Shown here piece after piece: positions 46,901 to 58,668 of a stretch of DNA of 64,000 nucleotides. The notes beneath the pieces are model-generated. The model did not search any database and had not been told where the DNA came from. It saw only the letters and a program-made list of their open reading frames with translations. Made by a program: the position numbers and the translations under genes. This DNA comes from Nematostella vectensis (lineage: Eukaryota; Cnidaria; Anthozoa; Actiniaria; Edwardsiidae). Position 1 is the first letter of the stretch. The number at the start of each line of letters is the position of its first letter. The stretch is from assembly GCF_932526225.1 (NCBI RefSeq), contig NC_064042.1, forward strand, positions 9,024,540-9,088,539. Reading direction: 5' to 3'.

Positions 46901-49900
46901 TTTCCATGTATTGAATTCATATCTCCATTTAAATGCTGCATGTTTCTCTAGGCAATCGCTTCTCGAATATCGAGACGTTTGGGGCGTGCCCCCTGCAGGT
47001 GCAAGGCTACTCCAACTTGCATGACAGTCTAGAGGGTGGCATGGCCGCCAGAGAAATAGAGCCTGCAAACCACGGCGACACCCAAAATTCAGGCCAAGAG
47101 GTAGGTTATATGAACCTGAGATGGGATTTATTATGGTGGTTGTTTTGAGATTTCTTTACATATTTTCTGTATATTGAAAATAATAACAAAGCTGTTGCTG
47201 CCTGGGTCTCTTTCTTCAAATAGCTTTTTTAACATTTTCATTTATAAACAGTTTATATAGCTAATATTATAATATTGTCATAAATTTTCTCTCCTCAGCA
47301 TTGGTTCACAAGATTACCACTGGTTCTGACCTTCATGCTTTCTCGCTTCCTGTTCAACCAGTCCATCGGCAGGGCAGAAAAAATTCATGAGAAATTTTTA
47401 TTTGATAAATGTATTTACATGGATAGGTAAGAAAAATGAAATATATGGTTTGACTTTGTTGATTCTTTGCACCGTTACATTTTGCAGAGATCTTACTATT
47501 TTGAGCTCCTTTTAGATATATGGAGCGTAACAAGGAACTCTCTAGAAGACGAAGAGAAGAAGTAAAGACCCTCAAGGAACGACATCAACTCTTGAAGTCC
47601 AGTCTAGATAGGCAAGTAAATAAAGTACATAATAGCAACTTAATTGCTCAAATAAGCACCTCCCCCGAATAAACAAATTGCCTGGGACATGAAAAATGAA
47701 ATAGGCACTATGGCGCTTATTCCAGCAATCATGTTATGCAAACTGCATTATTAGTTATGCTGGCAAGAACAGAGTTGGTGGCCCTGTTTGTACATGTCTG
47801 AAGGTGATGTGAAGTACTGTAGTTTACACACATTTCCAACATTTCGTCTTGCGATCAGTCAAGTAAGGTGGTGCAGCAGTGCTGGACATTGTTGGTTTCG
47901 TTTCGGCTGGTCTTTATAGTCTTTTAGACATGCTGAAAGTTGATGCCTAACAATCCATAAAAAAATGGATTGAGTCACCACAAGCATTACCAACTTGTTT
48001 TATACATTTTTGTCTTGTCTGTCAACTGACTTTATAACACTTTCTGTTTCCATAGATATACAAATTATGGATCTGGAGCAAAGCGATCCCCTATACAAGA
48101 CATCCTTGATAGTGCTCTCAACTTTGTCCGAAGCACCCCTCCCTCGGACAGTACAGATGTAGAGATGCATACTCCTATACCGGGGTCTCCGGTCACCTTT
48201 GGTGCAACCTCTGCTGGCCCCTCCACCCTGTTCGATACCCGGACACCCTCCCTCCATCCTGCGCCTCGATATGTGACAGAGTCGGAGCTAGAGACGATAG
48301 CGACCGCGCTCAGACGCTGGAGGACAGAGGTTGAACAAGATGTTTTAGGTGAGAGGGGTATAACAAAATAAATAAATATAACTAACTTGCGTATCCTTTC
48401 CATTCCCACCCTCCCAATGAAGCTTTGATAGTTTTCTTTTCTCATTCCCATGATTAAGCATCCTTCTGAACCCTTCCTTCCCTCCCCTAGAAGCCTTGTT
48501 TCCCTTCTCCCCTAAAAGCCTGGTCCCTCTCCTCCCCTAAAAGCCTGGTCCCTCTCCTCCCCTGAAATCCTGGTCCCTCTCCTCCCCTAAAAGCCTGGTC
48601 CCTCTCCTCCCCAAAAGCCTGGTCCCTCTCCTCCCCTAAAAGCCTGGTCCCTCTCCTCCCCTAAAAGCCTGGTCCCTCTCCTCCCCTAAAAGCCTGACCC
48701 CTCTCCTCCTCTAAAAGCCTGGCCCCTCTCTTCCCCTAAAAGCCTGATCCCTCTCTTCCCCTAAAAGCCTGACCCCTCTCCTCCCCTAAAAGCCTGACCC
48801 CTCTCCTCCCTTAAAAGTCTGGTCCCTCTCCTCCCCTAAAAGCCTGGTCCCTCTTCTCCCCTAAAAGCCTGGTCCCTCTCTTCCCCTAAAAGCCTGGTCC
48901 CTCTCTTCCCCTAAAAGCCTGGTCCCTCTCCTCCCCTAAAAGCCTGGTCCCTCTCCTCCCCTAAAAGCCTGGTCCCTCTCTTCCCCTAAAAGCCTGGTCC
49001 TCTCCTCCCCTAAAAGCCTGGTCCTCTCCTCCCCTAAAAGCCTGGTCCCTCTCCTCCCTAAAATCCTCGTCCCTCTCCTCCCCTAAAAGCCTGTTCCCTC
49101 TCCTCCCCTAAAAGCCTGGTCCTCTCCTCCCCTGAAAGCCTGGTCCCTCTCCTCCCTAAAATCCTCGTCCCTCTCCTCCCCTAAAAGACTTGTTTCCCTT
49201 CTCCCCTAAAAGCCTGGTCCCTCTCCTCCCCTAAAAGCCTGGTCCCTCTCCTCCCCTAAAAGCCTGGTCCCTCTCCTCCCCTAAAAGCCTGGTCCCTCTC
49301 CTCCCCTAAAAGCCTGGTCCCTCTCATCCCCTAAAATCCTGGTCCCTCTCATCCCCTAAAAGCCTTGTCCCTCTCTTCCCCTAAAAGCCTTGTCCCTCTC
49401 TTCCCCTAAAAGCCTGGTCCCTCTCCCCCCCTGAAAGCCTGGTCCCTCTCCTCCCCTAAAAGCCTGATCCCTCTCCTCCCCTAAAAGCCTGGTCCTCTCT
49501 TCCCCTAAAAGCCTGGTCCCTCTCCTCCCCTAAAAGCCTGGTCCCTCTCCTCCCCTAAAAGCCTGGTCCCTCTCCTCCCCTAAAAGCCTGGTCCCTCTCC
49601 TCCCTAAAAGCCTGGTCCCTCTCCTCCCTAAAATCCTCGTCCCTCTCCTCCCCTAAAAGACTTGTTTCCCTTCTCCCCTAAAAGCCTGGTCCCTCTCCTC
49701 CCCTAAAAGCCTGGTCCCTCTCCTCCCCTAAAAGCCTGGTCCCTCTCCTCCCCTAAAAGCCTGGTCCCTCTCCTCCCCTAAAAGCCTGGTCCCTCTCCTC
49801 CCCTAAAAGCCTGGTCCCTCTCATCCCCTAAAATCCTGGTCCCTCTCATCCCCTAAAAGCCTTGTCCCTCTCTTCCCCAAAAAGCCTGACCCCTCTCCTC

Positions 49901-52900
49901 CCTTAAAAGCCTGGTCCCTCTCCCCCCCTGAAAGCCTGGTCCCTCTCCTCCCCTAAAAGCCTGATCCCTCTCCTCCCCTAAAAGCCTGGTCCTCTCTTCC
50001 CCTAAAAGCCTGGTCCCTCTCCTCCCCTAAAAGCCTGGTCCCTCTCCTCCCCTAAAAGCCTGGTCCCTCTCCTCCCCTAAAAGTCTGGTCCCTCTCCTCC
50101 CTAAAAGCCTGGTCCCTCTCCTCCTCTAAAAGCCTGGTCCCTCTCCTCCCCTAAAAGCCTGGTCCCTCTCCTCCCCTAAAAGCCTGGTCCCTCTCTTCCC
50201 CTAAAAGCCTGACCCCTCTCCTCCCCAAAAGCCTGGTCCCTCTCCTCCCCTAAAAGCCTGACCCCTCTCCTCCCCAAAAGCCTGGTCCCTCTCATCCCCT
50301 AAAATCCTGGTCCCTCTCATCCCCTAAAATCCTGGTCCCTCTCCTCCCCTAAAAGCCTGACCCCTCTCCTCCCCAAAAGCCTGGTCCCTCTCATCCCCTA
50401 AAATCCTGGTCCCTCTCATCCCCTAAAATCCTGGTCCCTCTCCTCCCCTAAAAGCCTGACCCCTCTCCTCCCCAAAAGCCTGGTCCCTCTCATCCCCTAA
50501 AATCCTGGTCCCTCTCATCCCCTAAAATCCTGGTCCCTCTCCTCCCCTAAAAGCCTGACCCCTCTCCTCCCCTAAAAGCCTGGTCCCTCTCCTCCCCTAA
50601 AAGCCTGGTCCCTCTCCTCCCCTAAAAGCCTGGTCCCTCTCTTTCCCTAAAAGCCTGGTCCCTCTCTTCCCCTAAAAGCCTGGTCCCTCTCTTCCCCTAA
50701 AAGCCTGGCCCCTCTCCTCCCCTAAAAGCCTGGTCCCTCTCTTCCCCTAAAAGCCTGGTCCCTCTCCTCCCCTAAAAGCCTGGTCCCTCTCCTCCCCTAA
50801 AAGCCTGGTCCCTCTCTTCCCCTAAAAGCCTGGTCCCTCTCCTCCCCTAAAAGCCTGGTCCCTCTCCTCCCCTAAAAGCCTGGTCCCTCTCCTCCCCTAA
50901 AAGCCTGGTCCCTCTCCTCCCCTAAAAGCCTGGTCCCTCTCCTCCCCTAAAAGCCTGGTCCCTCTCCCCCCCTAAAAGCCTGGTCCCTCTCATCCCGTAA
51001 AAGCCTGGTCCCTCTGCCCCCCTAAAAGCCTGGTCCCTCTCATCCCGTAAAAGCCTGGTCCCTCTCCCCCCCTAAAAGCCTGGTCCCTCTCATCCCGTAA
51101 AAGCCTGGTCCCTCTCCCCCCCTAAAAGCCTGGTCCCTCTCCTCCCCTAAAAGCTTGGTCCCTCTCCTCCCCTAAAAGCCTGGTCCCTCTCCTCCCCTAA
51201 AAGCCTGGTCCCTCTCTTCCCCTAAAAGCCTGGTCCCTCTCCTCCCCTAAAAGCCTGGTCCCTCTCTTCCCCTAAAAGCCTGGTCCCTCTCTTCCCCTAA
51301 AAGCCTGGTCCCTCTCTTCCCCTAAAAGCCTGGCCCCTCTCCTCCCCTAAAAGCCTGGTCCCTCTCTTCCCCTAAAAGCCTGGTCCCTCTCCTCCCCTAA
51401 AAGCCTGGTCCCTCTCCTCCCCTAAAAGCCTGGTCCCTCTCCTCCCCTAAAAGCCTGGTCCCTCTCCTCCCCTAAAAGCCTGGTCCCTCTCCTCCCCTAA
51501 AAGCCTGGTCCCTCTCCTCCCCTAAAAGCCTGGTCCCTCTCCTCCCCTAAAAACCTCGTCCCTCTCCTCCCCTAAAAGCTTGCCCCCACCTCCCCTAAAA
51601 GCCTGGCTAACAACGCTTCATACTAACAAGAACAACAACGCTTTTAGCAACAGTAATAGTAACTAACAAAAGTTTATCCTTGTCTTCTCTAGATATCTCA
51701 ACAAGTTTGAAAGAGGTTGAAGAGGCTATTTCTGTTATGTATAATGATGAAGAAATGAAAACGGTAAAGCATTGTCCTTTGCTCCCTGAATGTGCTTCCT
51801 ATACCATCAAATAGGATACATTCAGTGATTCTTGCAGGATCTATTTCAGGCTGAACTCAGAAAAAAAATGACTGGAAATCCAGCATTATGATTTGGGTTT
51901 CTATTTTTAATTTTTTTCCTCCAAGAAAGTTTGGTGGATATATAATGTGCTTTTCAATTTATTTCCACGAAAGTTCATAACATAAGAGGAAGAGGTTTTT
52001 TAAGGTTTATTGGAGAAAGTACAACAGAGGTTCCCTTTTTTTATTGAAAGTTATTAAGGTTTTTAGTTTCGATGCTGTACGAAGAAGAGTTTTTTTAGGT
52101 TTATTTGAGATGGTCTAATTATTTAAGGGTATGTATCCTATTGGGGGTTATCACTGTTGTGTATTCATATATGTAGTTCTCTATACCCATAATGGTGGTT
52201 GATTGAATAAGCATTGTTCTGTTCAGATACCTTACCGCCTATATGCCGTGCTTGTCCACGAGGGGCAAGCTAATGGTGGCCACTACTGGGCCTACATTAA
52301 CGACCCACTGGACAGACGGTGGCGGAAGTTCAATGACATCACCGTAAGCGAGGTCACATGGGAGGAAGTGGAGCGTGAATCCCTAGGGGGGTACCGTAAT
52401 GTCAGTGCCTACTGTCTGCTGTACTGTGATGCACGGCGGGAAGAGGTGATACGAGCCGGCAATACGCCAGAAGTGCTGTCAGCAGAGTTGCAACAAATGG
52501 TTAACGAGGATAATGCTAGTTTTGAGCAGGAACTGAGGGACTGGGACGAGAAGCAGGCAAAAGCTGCGAAAGGTATAAGTCGATATATGGACAGTTTTTA
52601 TATGTTAAGGGCTTAGGCCTGGGTCCCCCTTCTAGCAGCCAAAACTACAGTAAATGTATGAAACATTATCTAAAATACAGGAGAAAATGCCTTGGAAGGG
52701 CCTTTTGGGCCCCCTCCTGTTAAAAACCTGTCTACGTCGCTGATGTTTGCAAACTTCTTAATCTTCAGCCTACAACGATGGACCTGGAATTATTGTGTAT
52801 CTTCCTTTGCTTTCAAGTTTGGCTTTGGATTTCTATTTTTTGTCTATATTTTTCCAATAATTCTAAACCCTGAAATAAATAGAAGTGCAAAATATTATAG

Positions 52901-55900
52901 CACCAAGCATAGTTCGGCCAGATGACAAGTGCAAAACGTTTAGGTTGGACATACAATGAAACTACTTTGTGATGAAATGCAACTGAAAAAGTATCTTACA
53001 TGCTGCCATTCTTATCCAATAGTTCTTAACTGCTTCATCATCATTGTTTTTATATAATGATAACTAACTTTTAGTTTATTGGTGCATAGAATGTGTGTCG
53101 AACGTATGTCAATGTTTTCAAACAACTACTGTATAAATGCAGCAAGCTGGAGTTTATGCTTTTCTTATTAGTACCTTTGAGGTAGACACGTTTGAGGCAC
53201 CTGGGGCTCGTTTCTCGTAACACCCGAGAATTCTCGGGCCCGAAAAAGTTTTATTCCTTAAATTTGAAAAGCTGGCTAATTCCTATAAGATTTATGGTAT
53301 CTAAATGTGTTGAAATATCGTCAAACATCGTATTTTACCACAAAGATTCATGTGAAGGATAATCCTCTTTTTGGTTTTATAGATTTTGATCTTTCCCGAA
53401 TTTCTCGGGCCCGAAATTCACAGGCTTAAATATTAAGAAAGTTCTCGGGACCTCGCAGTCACCCGAGACTTTTCGGGTATCTTTTTGGCTTCAGCAAAAC
53501 TTCGAAAATAGCCCTATTGAACATAATCATTTGAAATACGAACGAGTGGAAGTTCAAACTGTTCTAAAACATGAAAGTGGTTCTCCAAAATAAAAACATG
53601 CGAAATTTTGAACAAAAATGCAAAATTAGTTTTCGGGCCCGAGAATTCTCGGGTGTTTCGAGAAACGGGCGCCAGTACCGCAGGGTGACCACAACAGCCT
53701 CTTCATTACCTTCCTTCACTTTCAGAAGCCAAGTCCCAGGCTCTAGTTGTCGCACGGCCGGACCTGGTGCTAGACGCCGAGGCATCATGTGCTGTGAGCC
53801 CTCGTGCCCACTCTCCCGCTGCAGCTCGTTCAGAGTCGGTGTTGACTGCCAATCTTGGTGTATTACCGTCACTTGTCGACTCTTCTGGAAAGAAGCTCAC
53901 TATTGACGAGGGTAAGGTCGCTTGTTGGGAACATGGGTATGCAGTTGACAGTAGTACCTGTGTGTCTACTGGGTTCCGGATTCGATTTCCGTTTCCTACG
54001 TGAATTAACTCAGATGGTTCTCAGCTTCACTCTTTCTCCAGGTTTTCTTGCAGAAATCCAGGTTTTCTTGCTGAATTACGCTTAAGGCCATGTTTCTTTG
54101 GACATTCTTCATAAACCTACATCAAGTGTCGCATAAGTACCTCTGGGCGACCTGAAGCATCCTATTAGGGGAAATCTTAGAATTTAGATGCGCTGTTATC
54201 TTGGATGCAATACTTATACCAGGCGCGTACCCAGGATTGACAAAGGGGGGGGGGGGGGGGGTGCTCAGTCATCATATGGGAAAAGCATAGTATCCAAAGG
54301 TTCCCTTATAAATTGACCCACTTTTTGGCTGCAGGGGAGGCAAGGGAGGGTTCACGCGCACCTTGTGCACACCCCCTGTGTATTTGCCTGAATGGCTTAG
54401 AATAAGCTAGGTATGTTGGCCAGTGGTACCATTTTCAGTCGGACGAGTCCTCAGTCCAACGTTTATATTTTCGTTTCGTTTTTTGATAGCCATAACACAG
54501 TGGTGCATTAACGAGAAGACAAGACTGGACAAACTCGCCCGTGAGTACCCCCCAGAGTACCCAGGAGATGTGCGCCTGGAGCATCTTGGGATATACCTGA
54601 TGCGGTGCAGCGCTCCTGACTTCACTGTGGAGTGGGCCATACTGGAGTCTGTCATTGACGAGGTGAAGGCCAAGGACCAGAGGTGAGCAGCTCTTTAGCT
54701 TACTCTGCCTATTTTGGAAGAGGCCCAGTTGCGCGCGCCTCACTAAAAAATTCTTAGTGCAAATCATAGCCAGGTCGCCTTAATGGGAACTGTTAATCTC
54801 CTCTCTTCTTGGGTAATGACGTTAAAGAGTCTCTACCAGCCGTCATTTTGTCCTCCTAGCAAAATACCAACCGCGAGAAAGTGTCCGTTTCCATCGGCTG
54901 ATTTTTTTTTTTTTGGGGGGGAGGGATTGAAAAATTAGGTATTAACGTTTTTTAGATGGTTATTCCAACCTTCCAATACTGAATGTAAACAATAACAAAT
55001 GTGGCTGATTAGACACCCTTTAAGCCTGAATGCATGCCCAGCTCCTCCTCGCATTGCATTAGCCTTTATTCTGATTGTCAATGTAACTCAATCATAACGT
55101 CTTTTTGAATATTAAAGATTTTCACGTCTTTTGGTGACCTAGTTTGATGCCGTACAGAAAACGCGTACAGGAATTCCTGGAAACAGAGAAAGGGACGGAT
55201 CGTGCGGCGGACTACAAGGTGGGTATCACAAACTCCGAGAAAGTAAAACAAAGCCAGAAAACTTAATGGTAGATTTCTATTTTAAAGCCAGTACTTTTAC
55301 TTAACACTCCGCTGACAGGAGTAAAAAATGGCAAAGTTCAAATTGTAAGGTCGTGTTAGATAATATTCGCTTGATTTTTGCATAGATGTTCCTTGTGTAA
55401 TATAAAACAAAATAAGCTTTAGTTATTTTTGGTAGATAATCCGTACTTGAGATATTGCAAATTGTAAAGCTCTTGATTTGTCTTAAATTGCCTAATTTGG
55501 GCGAAATTGCTACTTTTTTCATGATTTATGGCATCTTTGCTCAATCATATCTTAAGAATAGATCATCTACCAAAAAATACTAAAGCTTATTTTGATTTAT
55601 ATTATGCAAGGAACCTCTAGGCAAAATATTAACAAAATGTAAGCTAACACAACCTTACAATTTTAATTTTGCCATTTTTTTCTCCTGTCCACCCCGCTAT
55701 TGTGGACACTCGCGATAACGGAAAGCTCGTTATTACGGTAACTAGCTATTTCAGACAGCTCGTTATTACTGACAGCTCGCTATTACGATAACTAGTTATT
55801 TCAGACAGCTCATTATTACGGTAACTAGCTATTTCAGACAACTCGCTATTACGGTAACTAGCTATTTCAGACAGCTCGCCATAACTGACAGCTCGCTATT

Positions 55901-58004
55901 ACTGACAACTCGCTATTGCGGACATTCCGCTATTACGGACAGCTCGCTATTTGATGACATTCCGCTATTACGGACAGCTCGCTATTTCAGACAGCTCGCT
56001 ATTTGCGGACATTCCGCTATTACGGCCTTCGCTATTACGGACAGCTCGCTATTGCGGAAATTCCGCTATTACGGACAGCTCGCTATTTGCGGAAATTCCG
56101 CTATTACGGACAGCTCGCTATTGCGGAAATTCCGCTATTACGGACAGCTCGCTATTACGGACAGCTCGCTATTACTGACATTCGCTATTACAGACTGCTC
56201 GCTATTACGGACAGCTCGCTATTACGGCATTCGCTATAACGGACAGCTCGCTATAACGGACAGCTCGCTTTTACGGACAGACAGTAAAACCCAAGCTAAA
56301 CAATTGCAAAGACGTGAACAGAGGTCACTAAAACACGCTTCCGAGGCAAGAGTTTACCGTTTGTATTCAGTGGCCTTCTTCCTTATTATGTTGTATTTTT
56401 TGTTTCCATGGCAGAGATGGAAGGAAATGTACATGACTTTCAAGTTGATCAACTCGTGTTTTCTCACTGGTCTAGAGCACTTTCACAGTCAAAAGTAAGA
56501 CAAAGTCAAGTTGATCAACTCGTGTTTTCTCACAGGTCTAGACAACTTTCACAGTCAAAAGTAAGACAAAGTGGTTTGCATGGTAATTCGGCAGCCAGGG
56601 TTATGCTTGGGGGCAATTCCACAATATCCGTCAAAAAATATTCACATCGGGATTTTGCAATGTACGGGTGTTTAACAGTTAAGCGTACATTTGTTGTCTA
56701 TTGAGGGGCACTTTCGCGGTTATACTTATAAAGTGTCAGATCATAAGACTTTACTACGATTTCCGAAGATTTCTAACGTATAAAGCAAAAATATCCTCCG
56801 CAAAACCGAAAAACGATATAGATAAATGAATAAGTAAATGAAATAAGTTTAGCTCTTTCTATTAATCACTCTTGAATATAAAACTTGGATGAAATGAGCA
56901 GGAATATTTTGCGCCGTTTTGTTGCACACATCTTGTTGCACATCGTTTTTTGTATGTATATATTTTTTTTCTCGTGTAAGCGTGCGAGTGCCCCTTTCAA
57001 CAACTGTAAGAAAACCACGAATTAGCTTTTTATGTGTCTACAAAAATGACTTAAGGGCAAAAAAAATAATAAGAAGAAAAAAAAGTGGGTATGGATGCTA
57101 TCTTTTATGTACTGGGTATCGGATGAGTGGTTTTAAGGGGCCCAGGGGCTACGTTACGTGAGCAATGGTCCACGGGGCATTTCGACATTATATGGTGAGC
57201 TTTGTTGGACCATGCTAGACTCTGTGACGTTAGAATGACAAACCCGTTCTTTCACAGGTACAAGGAGTCGTTACCATACCTCGTGCACGCGTACGAACTC
57301 AACAGAAAACTAAGCGACCCCACGAATAACGCCCGCAGTATGGACCAGCGGTTGCTTGCTCACTGTCGGAGAGTGTGTTTCTTGGTAAGACCATGATGCT
57401 TTGCGATCTTGTCTGTGCGCCAAGTTTAAGTCCTGTCCCAATTTGCTGTATTCTCGTCAAATCACTCCCATTTTTACACAGAAATTGAACGAGTTACGAG
57501 CTATGAACATGTCTATGGAATCCTTACCATTTTTTACTGTTCATGTTAATCAAATTACCCATTTTCGCACAGAAACTAAACGAGCTTGCCATTTCCCTGT
57601 TCGAGTCGGACGATTACAAGACGCTATGCGAGGGACTGGACCTAGTCAGCGAACAGGTCGTACCATGTATTCCCCAGCTCGTTACCAGTCCCTACGCGGA
57701 GGACAGGGAGGCCGTGGAGCATATGAGGAACAACTGGTTTACTTACCTTGGGGGAACTGTGGACGGTGAGTTGAAATACGCGTGTCACTTGTTCTACCGT
57801 CCGCCATTACTCTGAGAACGAGCAGTCGACGGGTTAGGGTACTATATATGGCTGAACCAATCAGCGCGTCCCATTCGAGTACCCTTTGTTTTTTTGACCA
57901 ATCAGAACATGCGATTTAAACAGTACTTGTATCAGGCCCTTCTCTTGTTTCTCGCCGGCGCGATAGAAACATAGGAGGGCCTGATACTCAGGTTAATAAA
58001 TAAA

Positions 58005-58060
<56 letters not shown>

Positions 58061-58309
58061 TAAATAAATAAATAGTATTATTCCTCGCTCATTCGCACAT
58101 TCCCTGATTTTTATGTTTCTTTAGAAAAGCGCCAGGAAAAGCTTCAAGACTTTCTCCCCAAGCTCCTAGACGGCTCGACCGACGGTAACTTTGAAGAGAT
58201 GCGACCTCCTCCAGTCATGAGGCCCACTAACTCCAAGGACCTCTGCGAACGGTTCACCAGAGCCATGGAAATAGTTCATGCAAACATGCCCTTCGCTGCT
58301 AAGGCCTGA
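40938..58309 (+). CDS. USP25/USP28-like: Ubiquitin-specific protease of the USP25/USP28 family
   Basis: Twenty-six exons in phase give 1011 aa: 40938-40970, 41471-41551, 42320-42376, 42452-42470, 42586-42612, 42900-43000, 43199-43230, 43322-43493, 43973-44050, 44790-44888, 45199-45255, 46166-46257, 46813-46877, 46952-47100, 47299-47426, 47516-47611, 48056-48348, 51693-51763, 52227-52572, 53726-53911, 54490-54682, 55143-55218, 56415-56494, 57258-57384, 57573-57765, 58125-58309. Order: UBA-like region (~15-57), SUMO-interacting EEVIDLTKD and [14 protein letters not shown], Cys box [11 protein letters not shown] (Cys167), [30 protein letters not shown], coiled-coil insert, His box [16 protein letters not shown] (His569), C-terminal helical region. 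The enzyme removes ubiquitin from substrates. Closest in wording to USP25 ([15 protein letters not shown]); probably the pre-duplication ortholog. Intron 16 is GC-AG (ATAG|GCAAGT). Confidence 0.95.
43734..43866 (+). repeat. Dispersed 130-bp repeat, copy 1
   Basis: GCAGCCTCAATCACTATTCT through GATTACAAATAGATTCTGG; nearly identical to 45846-45974 in another intron of the same USP gene, same orientation. No inverted ends seen. Confidence 0.85.
44150..44745. mobile_element. Inverted-repeat MITE in USP intron 9 (~595 bp)
   Basis: Left CTAGTCATTTGAAACTCCCA then CCCCCATGGT; right reverse complement TTAGTCAATTGAAACTCCCA then CCCCCATGGT. Interior non-coding. Element ends about 45 bp before the exon at 44790. 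Confidence 0.82.
45846..45974 (+). repeat. Dispersed 130-bp repeat, copy 2
   Basis: GCAGCCTCAATCACTGTTCT through GATTACAAATAAATTCTGG; see the copy at 43734-43866. AAGGTTGCTACAGTAACCAT is identical in both. Confidence 0.85.
46203..46497 (+). repeat. 60-bp tandem repeat (5 copies) of a USP exon end with its donor
   Basis: Unit TTGAAGACACCTTTAATACA ... AAGCCAAGCCGATAG|GTAAG. Copy 1 (46203-46262) is the last 55 coding bases of exon 46166-46257 plus the donor. Copies 2-4 keep the donor GATAG|GTAAGT; copy 5 ends GATACAGTAGGTATGG. In the coding frame GAT AGG TAA makes a stop at every copy junction, so only the first donor gives a full-length product. A (GATGGT)n microsatellite follows at about 46610-46760. 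Confidence 0.95.
48465..51604 (+). repeat. 25-bp minisatellite (~125 copies), pyrimidine-rich, in USP intron 17
   Basis: Unit CTCCCCTAAAAGCCTGGTCC CTCTC with variants (CTTCCCC, CATCCCC, CTGACCC, AAATCCT). It fills nearly the whole intron between exons 48056-48348 and 51693-51763. A block around 49180-49440 recurs near 49660-49930 in almost the same variant order, and CTGACCCCTCTCCTCCCCAA repeats with ~100-bp spacing at 50200-50480, so units were duplicated in groups. The transcript would carry over 100 pyrimidine tracts followed by AAAAG. Confidence 0.96.
53201..53675 (+). mobile_element. TIR element copy 2 (475 bp)
   Basis: Left CTGGGGCTCGTTTCTCG and right CGAGAAACGGGCGCCAG; inner palindrome CCCGAGAATTCTCGGG at both ends. 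Same family and orientation as 22669-23132. It ends 50 bp before the USP exon at 53726. Confidence 0.88.
54216..54396. repeat. CAGGCGCGTACCCAGG short element with poly-G tract
   Basis: Left CAGGCGCGTACCCAGG then a long G run; right GTGCACACCCCCTGTGTATT TGCCTG. About 180 bp in a USP intron, same family type as 8485-8655 and 36872-37189. Confidence 0.65.
55690..56285. repeat. ~17-bp degenerate minisatellite (CTCGCTATTACGGACAG)
   Basis: Unit GCTCGCTATTACGGACA with variants containing ATTCCGCTATT and TATTTCAGACAG, about 33 units in the USP intron between exons ending 55218 and starting 56415. Three overlapping ORFs here (75-148 codons) are translations of the repeat. Confidence 0.92.
56441..56572 (+). 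repeat. 66-bp two-copy duplication of a USP exon 3' end with its donor
   Basis: CAAGTTGATCAACTCGTGTT ... CACAGTCAAAA|GTAAGACAAAGT occurs at 56441 and 56507. Copy 1 is the last 54 bases of exon 56415-56494 plus donor; copy 2 is intronic but keeps the donor and few substitutions. Frame continues AAG TAA at copy 1, so use of the second donor would truncate the protein. Confidence 0.93.
57457..57591 (+). repeat. 91-bp spaced duplication of a USP splice acceptor
   Basis: CCCATTTTTACACAGAAATT then GAACGAGTTACGAGCT (AG at 57480-57481) is repeated as CCCATTTTCGCACAGAAACT then AAACGAGCTTGCCATT (AG at 57571-57572, used). Both the intron end and the first ~18 coding bases are copied. The upstream acceptor would shift the frame (91 is not a multiple of 3). 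Confidence 0.82.
58001..58075. repeat. (TAAG)n / (TAAA)n microsatellite
   Basis: Pure tetranucleotide run in the last USP intron, about 50 bp before the final exon. Confidence 0.95.
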
Positions 58310-58393
58310 GTTAAATGGACTTCTGCGAAAGGTTTGCCAGAGCCACGGAAATAGTTCATGCAAACATGCCCTTCGCTGCCAGGTGCTTGAGCT
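58237..58393 (+). repeat. 80-bp duplication of the USP C-terminal coding end into the 3' UTR
   Basis: GGACCTCTGCGAACGGTTCA ... AACATGCCCTTCGCTGCT (58237-58316, containing the TGA at 58307-58309) is repeated at 58317-58393 as GGACTTCTGCGAAAGGTTTG ... AACATGCCCTTCGCTGCC. The second copy lies after the stop codon. Confidence 0.92.
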
Positions 58394-58662
58394 ATGTCGT
58401 ATGGTGGATTGCGGACCTTGATGTACCTACCTGTTGATGTACCAACCTGTTGATGTACCAACCTGTATATGTACCTAATCTGGGAATCCGCCATGGTTGA
58501 ATCTTCCGTAAGGGATGTAAAGGAACCATTGTTTATTATTTCTATTTTAACCCGAAAATATTTTAAAGAGAACGGTTTTTTTTTGGACAGTTGTTAACCG
58601 GTATGATCACATCACTGTACATAGTTATCGCCATCTTTCTTTTTCTGTTTTGCGGCTGTTAG

Positions 58663-58668
58663 AATAAA
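58663..58668 (+). terminator. Polyadenylation signal of the USP gene
   Basis: AATAAA 354 bp after the stop codon, the first canonical hexamer downstream, with a GT-rich stretch following. Confidence 0.65.
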
